A DNA stretch of 64,000 nt from CAWCTD01 sp963798455. Its GTDB lineage: Bacteria > Acidobacteriota > Terriglobia > Bryobacterales > Bryobacteraceae. Position numbers and translations under genes: made by a program. The notes beneath the pieces were generated by a model. The model saw only the letters and a program-made list of their open reading frames with translations, had not been told where the DNA came from and made no database searches. Below, one piece after another: positions 42,795 through 50,447 of this stretch (position 1 is its first letter; each line of letters starts with the position of its first letter). The stretch is from assembly GCA_963798455.1 (NCBI GenBank), contig CAWCTD010000003.1, forward strand, positions 3,162,001 through 3,226,000, given 5' to 3'.

Positions 42795-43088
42795 ATGCCA
42801 TTTGACAGATTCGCGCCGCACGCTTTCTCGCTTGTTTCGGTGCAGAGAAACGCCCCGGCGTTGTCGGGAGTCTACGGGCTATCGAACGCCCGGGAGTGGA
42901 TTTTCGTGGGAGAAACCGACAACATCAAAGCGACACTGCTCGGGCACTTGCGGGGCGCCGACATGCCGCTCCTGGAGCAAGGGCCCACCGGGTTCTCGTT
43001 TGAACTCTGCCTCCCGTACAATCGGCTTTCTCGTCAAGAGCGGCTGATACAGGAATATCATCCGGTCTGCAACCGGCGTTTCAACTGA
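42795..43088 (+). CDS. small GIY-YIG-fold protein
   Basis: 97 residues. The two strands of the GIY-YIG fold are visible as SGVYGLSNAREWIFVGETDNIKATLLGHLRG; the second motif (normally YIG) is FVG. The catalytic Arg and Glu positions are weak, with one candidate Glu near residue 82 (RLIQEYHPVCN). Stand-alone members of this kind are usually annotated as GIY-YIG nuclease-family proteins of unknown activity. It starts 1 nt after the phosphatase stop, so it is probably co-transcribed. Confidence 0.6.
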   Translation: MPFDRFAPHAFSLVSVQRNAPALSGVYGLSNAREWIFVGETDNIKATLLGHLRGADMPLLEQGPTGFSFELCLPYNRLSRQERLIQEYHPVCNRRFN

Positions 43089-43180
43089 ATCCCGACCGAG
43101 TGCTCGTGGCGGTCGTCCACCAGGGAGGCATCGCCCACCCCGGACAGAACAGACCAACTTTGCGCAATCGAATCGATCTG

Positions 43181-43276
43181 GATGGGGACGGCCCACAGTT
43201 CGCCCAGCTTCAGGGCGGTGACTGCCTGGTACGCTGCCACGAAACTGCTGAGGCTCCGCAGAAACGCAGGGCAGAG
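43181..43276 (-). pseudogene. fragment of a cyclic beta-1,2-glucan synthase-like gene
   Basis: The minus-strand translation reads LRSLSSFVAAYQAVTALKLGELWAVPI, matching a very characteristic stretch of NdvB/GH94-associated glucan synthases (FVAAYQ...LTIGELWAIPI). After this the frame continues with unrelated residues to a stop near 43058, and there is no start. I read it as a remnant about 30 codons long. No other part of the gene (normally over 2,000 codons) is present in the window. Confidence 0.45.
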
Positions 43277-43299
43277 GCAACCCCCACGAAGTAACCAGT

Positions 43300-43326
43300 G
43301 GCGCCGGCTTAAGTTCTGCCGGCGCC
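43300..43326. terminator. GC-rich hairpin between genes
   Basis: GGCGCCGGC (43300-43308) pairs perfectly with GCCGGCGCC (43318-43326) over a 9-nt loop. It lies just beyond the stop of the minus-strand RRM gene. There is no T-run on either side, so it may be a factor-dependent terminator or mRNA 3' end-stabilising hairpin. Confidence 0.4.
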
Positions 43327-43355
43327 GAGTGCAGAGTCAAAATAGGGGGCCGGAA

Positions 43356-43643
43356 CTACCAGCGGGGCGTGCGACGCTCGCGAGGTCCGCCGCCATTCGT
43401 CTTCGGCCGAGCCTCATTCACGTTCAGCGCGCGGCCTCCCACGTTTTCGCCGTTCAGTGCCTCGATGGCACGGTCGGCTTCGGCGGGGTCCGTCATCTCG
43501 ACGAAGGCGAAACCTCTCGATCGGCCTGTATCGCGGTCCGTTACCAAGCTGACACGTTCTATGGCTCCATACGGTTGAAAGAGCGAGCGAACCGACTCTT
43601 CCGTGGCGCCGAAATCCAAGTTGCCTACAAACACATTCTTCAA
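43356..43643 (-). CDS. RRM-domain RNA-binding protein
   Basis: 95 residues. A TTG start at 43643 is preferred because AAGGAG lies six bases before it and the domain begins at once (KNVFVGNLDFGATEESVRSLFQPYG). An upstream ATG would add 17 unrelated residues. RNP-2 is VFVGNL and RNP-1 is RGFAFVEM, both intact. The tail is Arg/Gly/Pro-rich (GGGPRERRTPRW), like bacterial glycine-rich cold-shock RNA-binding proteins. Confidence 0.85.
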   Translation of the reverse strand: MKNVFVGNLDFGATEESVRSLFQPYGAIERVSLVTDRDTGRSRGFAFVEMTDPAEADRAIEALNGENVGGRALNVNEARPKTNGGGPRERRTPRW

Positions 43644-43884
43644 AGTGATCTCCTTGCTATTTGAAAGCGGGCTTTTCCAGGCGAACAGGATCATCGGCCC
43701 AGTTTGGCGGGACGGTCAAACGCACCCTAAGTATAGCACTTTTCCCCAAAATACCCCCAAGATTCGTTCGTCGCATTCCGTGCTGGTGGCGATTCTTGGA
43801 CGGATGTTCGGACTTCCCGGGTGGTGGCAGAACAGCCGGTCTGGCGTATACTTGAAACGACGTTTGAGCGCAAGAAAGTGCGTC

Positions 43885-45259
43885 ATGCACCTGTGCCTGA
43901 TCAACCCCTCCAATCCGCTAGTCAGCATCGTCAGGGTCAATGAGAGCCGCTGGAACCGATACCGCGTGTGGAAGCCGCTCAGCCTCATGGTGCTTGCAGG
44001 CCTCACCCCGCCGGAGTGGGAAATCACGATTGTCGACGAAAACCTCGGTGTGCCTGACTATCCGGCCATGCCGCGGCCGGATTTGGTGGGCATTACCGCC
44101 TTCACCTCGCAGGCGAACCGCGCCTATGAAGTGGCCGCTCACTTTCGAGCGCTGGACGTGCCCGTCGTCATGGGCGGCATCCATGCAACCATGTGCCTGG
44201 CCGAGGTTATGGAGCGCGTGGACTCGGCCGTCACGGGGGAAGCCGAGAGCGTCTGGCCGCAGGTTCTGGCGGACGCTCGGAACCGATGCTTGAAGCGCCG
44301 GTACGACGGAGGGTTCGCGGACATGGACAGCATCCCACCCGCCCGGCATGATTTGCTGGCCTCGGGGTATGCCATGGGGGCCATCCAGACCACGCGCGGC
44401 TGTCCCATGAACTGCACTTTCTGCAGCGTCACGGCGTTCAACGGAGCCCACTACCGCCAGCGCCCCATTCCGGACGTTGTTCGGGAATTCCAGTTGATCC
44501 GCGAGGAGCGTGTTCTGGTGGTGGATGACAACCTCATCGGCACGCGCCCAAAACACATCGCTCGCGCCAAGGACCTGTTCCGCGCCATGGCACAGGCGAA
44601 CCTGCGCAAAGAGTGGGTGGCCCAGGCCACCGTCAACTTCGGAGATGACGAAGAGCTCCTGGCGTTGGCCGCGAAGGCCGGGTGCAGAGGCGTCTTCATC
44701 GGCTTTGAGTCCCCCACGCCGGAAGGGCTTCTCGAGCTGAGGCAAGAAATTCAACCTTGTGAACGGCCGGGATTTCCGCGCCTCCGTGCGGCGAATCCAG
44801 CGGCACGGCATTGTGGTTGTGGGTTCCTTCATCATCGGTCTGGACAGCGACAAGCCGGGAATCGGCAAGCGCATAGCCGCCGCCGCCAGTCGGTACGGCG
44901 TGGATAACCTTAACGCGATGTTTCTTACCCCTTTGCCCGGCACGCGCCTGTGGGAGCAGATGAAATCCCAGGGCCGCCTCGCGCTCGACAAGTTCCCCGA
45001 GGATTGGAAGTATTACACGCTCACCTTCCCGGCGGCTCGGTACAAGCATCTCTCTCTGGACAGCGTCATCAAAGAGATGGTCTCCTGCGACCGGAAATTC
45101 TATTCCATGCCGCGCATTCTGCGCAGGGTGTGGGGCAACGTCTGGGGACGCCGCGCGCCATTCATCGCCTTGGTTGGGAATCTGTCTTACAGGAGCAATC
45201 TTCGGCTGAACTACAAGGCGTACGCGGACCTGAAGTGTCACCAGGAAGGAAGGCATTGA
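43885..45259 (+). pseudogene. B12-binding-domain radical SAM protein, frameshifted
   Basis: The first frame (43885 to about 44745) encodes a cobalamin-binding-like Rossmann domain (IVDENLGVPD, PDLVGITAFTSQANRAYEVAAHFR, VVMGGIHATM) and the radical SAM core. The core has the cluster motif in TTRGCPMNCTFCSV and a SAM/barrel segment VLVVDDNLIGTRPKHI. A +1 shift near 44745 moves the rest into the next frame, which continues to 45259 (NGRDFRASVRRIQRHGIVVVGSFIIGLDSDKPG...). Joined, the protein is about 457 residues. The substrate is unknown; such proteins methylate or rearrange unactivated carbons in lipids or cofactors. Confidence 0.7.
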
Positions 45260-45413
45260 TGGGAGCATATGTGCCGGATTGCGAACGGCGGCAAGCTGAT
45301 TGTACTGTGAGCTTTTCTTACGGAGACCATCGATCACGCAGGTTTTTTCGCTCAGATGGGCGTGGCCCCCGCTACCGCACCCGCCTCGGACCGGACGCGG
45401 ACGTTTTCGTACG

Positions 45414-45443
45414 ATCGAACCTGCAACCTACGCATTAACAGTC
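45414..45443 (-). repeat. tRNA-Lys 3'-half fragment
   Basis: About 26 of 30 nt match the T-arm/variable/anticodon-stem part of the intact tRNA-Lys at 48217-48292 (same strand), with 17 consecutive identical bases (ATCGAACCTGCAACCTA on the plus strand). It overlaps the last codons and stop of the DDAH-like gene. This is what an attachment-site remnant or a gene-conversion scar looks like. Confidence 0.6.
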
Positions 45444-46240
45444 CCCACAGACCGCCGACTACGGGGATTCGCGCTGGCGGTGTCGAAGATCAGGCTCATG
45501 CAGGTGACTCCGGCCTCGGCTTTCATGAGTTCCGACACGTCAACGGTGCGAACGTTCCAGCCCAGTTTCGCGAGCACTCGCGCAGTGGCGGGGAACGACG
45601 AGGGGATGACGACGGTCTCTCCGATGACGAGCACGTTGGCCGCCCAAGGCTCGTCGGGCGCTACATCCACGATTTGGAACTCGCGGAAGGGGACGGTGTC
45701 GATCCAAGCGCGGTTTGCGAGGATGGTTTGGCGTCCCAGGTAGCAGCAGGCCGATTTCATGTGGAGGCAGTCGCGAATCTCCACGGGCTTGATGGTGTAG
45801 CCAAACGGCGCAAGTTCCCGCGCGAGCTGACGGATGCCTTCCGCGTTCGTCCGGAGGGAGGCCCCCACGAACAGCGTCCGGCCGGCATGCATTACGTCGC
45901 CGCCATCCAGGGTGGCGGGGTTCTGTATCCAGCGGAGGGGCAGATAGCGGGACAATACCAGCGCGACGCCTTCGACCTCAGGCCGGCGGGAGGCCGCGCC
46001 CGGGTGCGTCATGACAGCGAGCTCCCGGACCACCACAGCGGTGTCCTCGACGAAGACGGCATCGGGCAGCTCCGGTTCGGGAGGCAGCCGGATGACCGAC
46101 AAGCCGAGCTCGGCGAGACAAGCCTCGTAGAGTGTGTGCTGTTCGCTCGCCTTTTGAAAATCGATGCTGCGCCGGGGCAGGTAGCCGAGCTCGCAGCGTT
46201 CGATAGAAGCGCTGACCGGGCGAGTGATGGCGATCAACAT
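45428..46240 (-). CDS. dimethylarginine dimethylaminohydrolase-like amidinotransferase-fold enzyme
   Basis: 270 residues from the ATG at 46240 (MLIAITRPVS). The fold's active-site segments are present: LPDAVFVEDTAVVV, ATLDGGDVMHAGRTLFVGAS, RDCLHMKSACCYLG with the catalytic His, and EAGVTCMSLIF with the nucleophilic Cys near the C terminus. DDAH hydrolyses methylarginines to citrulline; relatives act on arginine or related guanidines. The last 10 or so codons run into the tRNA-Lys remnant, so the natural C terminus may have been replaced. A small membrane-protein gene lies 50 nt upstream. Confidence 0.82.
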   Translation of the reverse strand: MLIAITRPVSASIERCELGYLPRRSIDFQKASEQHTLYEACLAELGLSVIRLPPEPELPDAVFVEDTAVVVRELAVMTHPGAASRRPEVEGVALVLSRYLPLRWIQNPATLDGGDVMHAGRTLFVGASLRTNAEGIRQLARELAPFGYTIKPVEIRDCLHMKSACCYLGRQTILANRAWIDTVPFREFQIVDVAPDEPWAANVLVIGETVVIPSSFPATARVLAKLGWNVRTVDVSELMKAEAGVTCMSLIFDTASANPRSRRSVGTVNA

Positions 46241-46289
46241 GGCCAGACTCCGAGGACTCTCCAGCTGCTGGATCGGGTGCGGCCAGGCC

Positions 46290-46517
46290 TCAAGGCGCCC
46301 GCCGCCGCACCGCGTGAAACAGCCCGACAACCCATCTCGAGAACCAGGGCGGTATAGGGGAGAGGCCCATCAGCAGCCACAGGATCAAAGCCGTCGCTAC
46401 CCCGGCGACCATCAGGACGCCAGCAGCCTTGACCAGCCTCGGGCTGTTGAGCATGCCGCCGATGAACATGAGCGCGACCAGAGCGATGAAGACCGACAGG
46501 AGTATGTTGGGGTACAT
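46290..46517 (-). CDS. small two-helix membrane protein
   Basis: 75 residues from the ATG at 46517, which is preceded by GGAG at optimal distance; an earlier ATG overlaps that site. Two transmembrane helices (ILLSVFIALVALMFIGGML and AAGVLMVAGVATALILWLLMG) are followed by a basic tail (WFSRWVVGLFHAVRRRAP). It is probably co-transcribed with the DDAH-like gene. No family recognised. Confidence 0.6.
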   Translation of the reverse strand: MYPNILLSVFIALVALMFIGGMLNSPRLVKAAGVLMVAGVATALILWLLMGLSPIPPWFSRWVVGLFHAVRRRAP

Positions 46518-46775
46518 GGGTTCTCCAGACATTCTACTCCCGGCTCCCTGCGAGGCCGCGCTTCATAGAACGGAAGCAGGCCGCTCAGCCGCACTGCGGA
46601 GCTCACGTCACTCCGAGGCTGCGGTGCTCCGCCGAAGTTGTCGGCGGGGTCCAGCACATTGCTCAAGGTCGGGAAGGATGTTCGGGTTGGAAAGAACCTC
46701 CACGCAGGCCCACACCTCCCGCTTCCGGCCTATTTCAGGCGGCTGTTGAGTGCTGGGCGCTAAACAAGCCGACGA

Positions 46776-47039
46776 TCACTTCATACATTCGCAAAGGTAC
46801 TGCGCAGGTTGCTCCTGAGGCGGCTGCACCCTCTTGGCCGCGGCCCCGACGAAGGCGGGATTCGGAATCGTCTGGCAAGTCTTACCCTGGGAGATCGCCC
46901 CGCAAATCAGATGGGCGAAGGTGCACGACCCGTCCGCGTTGGAAGGGCAACCAATCCCAGACCCGGCGTTGCAGAGCGTAGACAAACCCACGGTCTGAGG
47001 AAGAATCATCACCGCTAAGACAACCAAGATCCTCTTCAT
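46776..47039 (-). CDS. small secreted cysteine-rich protein
   Basis: 87 residues with a Sec signal (MKRILVVLAVMILPQTVG) and GGGAGG before the ATG. The mature part contains seven cysteines (LCNAGSGIGCPSNADGSCTFAHLICG, KTCQTIP, YLCECMK), so disulphides are likely. A Pro/Gln stretch (RVQPPQEQPAQ) separates the last pair. No family recognised. Confidence 0.55.
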   Translation of the reverse strand: MKRILVVLAVMILPQTVGLSTLCNAGSGIGCPSNADGSCTFAHLICGAISQGKTCQTIPNPAFVGAAAKRVQPPQEQPAQYLCECMK

Positions 47040-47078
47040 AACGTCCTCCCCTCGTTGGGCAACTGTCCGTGGGTACAC

Positions 47079-47865
47079 TGGACTGGGCTGCCCAACTTCA
47101 GTTCAAAACGGATTTCCATCGTACAATTCTTTCCCTTTCAAAATGGAGCAACGGGAGGACATCAGGAATAGGTCGGAGGCACTATTTGACAAGGTACGTC
47201 TGCACGAAATGTACTGGATCAACAGTCCTGAAGGGGAGCCGCCGCCACGGGTTTTCCTAGCGAGCAACAGGGGGTGTCAAGCGGCACTCGGACGATTCAG
47301 CCCAATATAAGGAGTCCTACGCCGCCAAGAGGACTAGACCAGTGTGGGGGTGCCGCTTGCCACAATAGCGGCCGCGACGGGAGAACGATCAACGCGGGGG
47401 ACAGTCCAGGCCCACCCGAGGCCCGGTAACCTCACCACGGGGCTGCTGTGGCAAAGTTGGAAGGCCGGAGGGCGCCATTCTCGACGCCCTCCGAGTTTGG
47501 GGTGGGTCTCCCGTACCACGTTGGGAGCACGACTCACCGGCTTCCTATTCCGACTACAAGCAGCGGTCAACCGCCAGACAGGTTCTACAGTGCCGAGGTT
47601 GCCCCCGCCGAACTCAATTACCAGAGTGGAGTCAGAGGTCGATCAAGTCTATAGCCCATAGGTACAGTTGTGGGCACGTGACCAAGCTCTCATAACTTCG
47701 GTTAACAGAGGAACTTTCAGGGCGCAGTCCACCGACGCACCAGCGTCCTGATTGCGGTTATGGCCGCCATTCGGCGCGGTCGCGGCTTGTCGAGCGGGTC
47801 CCGGCGGTACGGGCGTAGCGTCCTAAACGTGCGTTGCATGTCGATGGAGTTATAGAATCTTCCCT
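47079..47865. other. 787-nt stretch without a recognisable gene
   Basis: No reading frame here has a credible start, codon pattern and family match; the open frames are short and overlap in several phases. I looked for RNase P RNA, tmRNA and SRP RNA signatures and saw none. Base composition is a little less GC-rich in parts than neighbouring genes. With the tRNA-Lys fragment on its left and the intact tRNA-Lys on its right it may be residue of an old insertion. Confidence 0.45.
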
Positions 47866-48036
47866 GTGCGCATACTCATCCTTCTCAGCAGATTGCTCGG
47901 GGCGGCGGCATTGCTTTATGCGGGGTACTCGGCGCTGATCGGGCTATGGCCAAGGGCGACATTCTTCCTGGTTCTTTACCACGCGGGCTTCAGCATGGCA
48001 GTGGTGATCCACCGCGAGATCGAGAAGATTCAGTAA
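47866..48036 (+). CDS. small membrane protein candidate
   Basis: A 56-codon frame from GTG: a hydrophobic stretch (ILILLSRLLGAAALLYAGYSALIGLW), a second (ATFFLVLYHAGFSMAVVI) and a charged end (HREIEKIQ). The composition looks like a real small membrane protein, but the ribosome-binding site is poor (GGAG is 17 nt upstream) and no homologue is recognised. Confidence 0.35.
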   Translation: MRILILLSRLLGAAALLYAGYSALIGLWPRATFFLVLYHAGFSMAVVIHREIEKIQ

Positions 48037-48216
48037 AGGCGGCGCGGGCCTTAGACCATCACCCAAGGCTCGGCGATTCGCTGGCGGGGCTGCTATGGGC
48101 GGCTGTGAGGCGGAAAGAAGCCGATGAGCACGAAACGAAGACCCGGAGACCGTGAAGTGATGCCCCGCTGATGCCCCGGAACCATTCTCACAATCTGCTA
48201 AGTGCTTTGTTTTGAA

Positions 48217-48292
<76 letters not shown>

Positions 48293-48365
48293 ATGAATCT
48301 CTTGTGATTCTAGCACGGTACACCGGGGGCCTCCAATCACGCGTGCTAGACTGGGCCTTGCGGCC

Positions 48366-50447
48366 GTGAGCTACGCCATACTCACCCGGCTCCGCCGGCT
48401 GTCCCAGGTTGTCTTCCTCCTGCTGTTTCTGTTCCTTCTTCTCAAGACCCAGGCCCCGGAGTCGTTGCGCGCGGCCAGAGGCGATATCCGTCTTCCCTAC
48501 CCCGCAGGCATCTTCCTCCAGGCTGATCCGCTCATCGCCATCGTCAACGCGCTCGCGACCCGCGCTCTCTATAGGGGACTGCTCTGGAGCCTGGTCATCA
48601 TCATTCCCACGCTGTTCCTGGGCCGGTTTTTTTGCGGCTGGGTGTGCCCGCTCGGCACGCTGAATCACTTCGTCAGCAACTGGAAGTCTGAGAAGAAACG
48701 CGGGCGCCAACTCATCGACTCCAGCCGCTACAAGGGGTGGCAGCGGCTCAAATACTACATCCTCATCGCATTGCTCGTGGCCGCCCTGTTCGGCAGCGCG
48801 CTGGCCGGCGTCTTCGACCCCATCGCACTCACCGTGCGCTCCGTCGCGCTCTCGATCCAGCCCGCCACGAACTACGCACTCACCGCTTTCACCGACTCGC
48901 TCTACCTCAGCGGAAACGGCGTGCTGCGCATCGCCGCCCAGGTCCTGGATTTCGTGCTTCGCCAGCTCGTGCTGAGCTTCCGGCAACCTTACTTCAGGCA
49001 GGGTTTCTTCCTCGGCCTTTTCTTCCTGACGATCCTCACTCTCAATCTTCGCTTCACGCGCTTCTGGTGCCGGGCGATGTGCCCGCTCGGAGCGCTGCTG
49101 GGGTGGATGTCGCGCTGGTCGATCCTGGGTCTCCAAAAACACCCCAGCCATTGCGAAGACTGCAACCGCTGCCTGCTGCACTGCCAGGGAGGCGACGACC
49201 CGATCCCCGGCGCCAAGTGGCGCAAGTCGGAGTGCCATCTCTGCCTGAACTGCATCGACGATTGTCCCGAGGGCGGGCTTCGGTTCCGGTTCTTCCCCAG
49301 TCTGGAAGCCACGATCGAGGGACCGAACCTCCAGCGCCGCAAGGCGATCGCCGGACTGGCCGCAGGCGCGGTGGCTTTGCCGCTGTTCCGCAGCACGCCC
49401 GGGCTGGCCGTGGATTCCAACAACCGGCTGATCCGCCCGCCGGGCGCTCTCGATGAGAAGAGTTTCCTCGATCGCTGCGTGCGCTGCGGCGAGTGCATGA
49501 AGGTCTGTCCCAACAATGCCCTGCACCCGTCGTTCGTTCAGGCAGGACTGGAGGGCATCTGGACGCCGGTGCTGGTGTCTCGCATCGGCTACTGCGAGCC
49601 GAGTTGCACGCTCTGCGGGCAGGTCTGCCCCACGGGGGCGATCTGGGAGTTCACGCCGAAGCAGAAGGCTTGGGTCGAAGAGCGAAGGCCGGTGGACGCG
49701 AAGCCGATCCGCATCGGAACGGCGTTCTATGACCACGGCCGCTGCCTGCCCTGGTCCATGGCTACCGACTGCATCGTCTGCGAGGAATGGTGTCCCACCT
49801 CTCCTAAGGCTATCTATCTGAGGCCCGCGGACGTGGTGGACGCTCAGGGCAACGTCCAGCGCGTGCGACAGCCGTACATCGACCCCGACCGCTGCGTGGG
49901 CTGCGGCGCCTGTGAGTTCGCCTGCCCCGTGCGGGACCGGCCCGCGGTGTACGTGACCAGTGTGGGAGAGAGCCGCTCCGTCACCAACCAGATCCTGCTG
50001 CCCAAGCCCGCCGCCAAGTCCGGGTCGTTCTTCCCCGAATCCGGCCAGATCGCCGGCTGGAGCAAGACGGGCCAGACGCGCACCTTCGAGGCCGATGACC
50101 TGTACCGGTACATCGACGGCGCGGCCGACAAGTTCATCCAGGCGGGCGTGGTACGGACGCTTACCACCGGCTACCGCTACCAGGACAAAGTCGATGCGGT
50201 GGCGGACGTCTACCTGATGCAAACCGCCGAAGGCGCCCGGAAGGTCTACGAGTCCGAGCCGGACACGGGGAGCAAGCCCGTCCGGCTGGGCGATGCGGGT
50301 CGCCTTTACGGCGCGAGCCTCACCTTTCGCGCGGGGCCCTGCTTCGTGCGCCTGGTGGCCTACGAATCCGGCCCGGACATCGGCGAGGCGCTGGTGTCAC
50401 TGGCCCGCGGCATCGAAGCCAGACTCGCCGCCGAGATTCACTCGTAG
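48366..50447 (+). CDS. membrane polyferredoxin (NapH/NosR-like) fused to ferredoxin and DUF6599-like domains
   Basis: 693 residues, GTG start. The N-terminal membrane part has about five helices and the NapH-type double motif CGWVCPLG and CRAMCPLG. Four or five [4Fe-4S] sites follow (CEDCNRCLLHCQGG, CHLCLNCIDDCPEG, a Tat-like hydrophobic break, CVRCGECMKVCPN, CTLCGQVCPTGA, CIVCEEWCPTSP, CVGCGACEFACPV). The last 150 residues (TRTFEADDLYRYIDGAADKFIQAG, YLMQTAEGARKVY) resemble a DUF6599-type domain. It probably moves electrons between the quinone pool and an extracytoplasmic acceptor that cannot be named. It overlaps the convergent permease gene by 10 nt. Confidence 0.78.
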   Translation: MSYAILTRLRRLSQVVFLLLFLFLLLKTQAPESLRAARGDIRLPYPAGIFLQADPLIAIVNALATRALYRGLLWSLVIIIPTLFLGRFFCGWVCPLGTLNHFVSNWKSEKKRGRQLIDSSRYKGWQRLKYYILIALLVAALFGSALAGVFDPIALTVRSVALSIQPATNYALTAFTDSLYLSGNGVLRIAAQVLDFVLRQLVLSFRQPYFRQGFFLGLFFLTILTLNLRFTRFWCRAMCPLGALLGWMSRWSILGLQKHPSHCEDCNRCLLHCQGGDDPIPGAKWRKSECHLCLNCIDDCPEGGLRFRFFPSLEATIEGPNLQRRKAIAGLAAGAVALPLFRSTPGLAVDSNNRLIRPPGALDEKSFLDRCVRCGECMKVCPNNALHPSFVQAGLEGIWTPVLVSRIGYCEPSCTLCGQVCPTGAIWEFTPKQKAWVEERRPVDAKPIRIGTAFYDHGRCLPWSMATDCIVCEEWCPTSPKAIYLRPADVVDAQGNVQRVRQPYIDPDRCVGCGACEFACPVRDRPAVYVTSVGESRSVTNQILLPKPAAKSGSFFPESGQIAGWSKTGQTRTFEADDLYRYIDGAADKFIQAGVVRTLTTGYRYQDKVDAVADVYLMQTAEGARKVYESEPDTGSKPVRLGDAGRLYGASLTFRAGPCFVRLVAYESGPDIGEALVSLARGIEARLAAEIHS

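Noticed and set aside
43100..43294. 64-codon plus-strand frame after the GIY-YIG gene
   Set aside because: It lies antisense to the glucan-synthase remnant and shows no start signal or family pattern.
46412..46666. 84-codon minus-strand frame overlapping the small membrane protein
   Set aside because: It overlaps a frame with a better ribosome-binding site and two clear transmembrane helices; its own sequence has no recognised pattern.
47079..47865. Structured RNA gene (RNase P, tmRNA or SRP RNA)
   Set aside because: None of the universally conserved core sequences could be found; GC-rich words alone are not enough.
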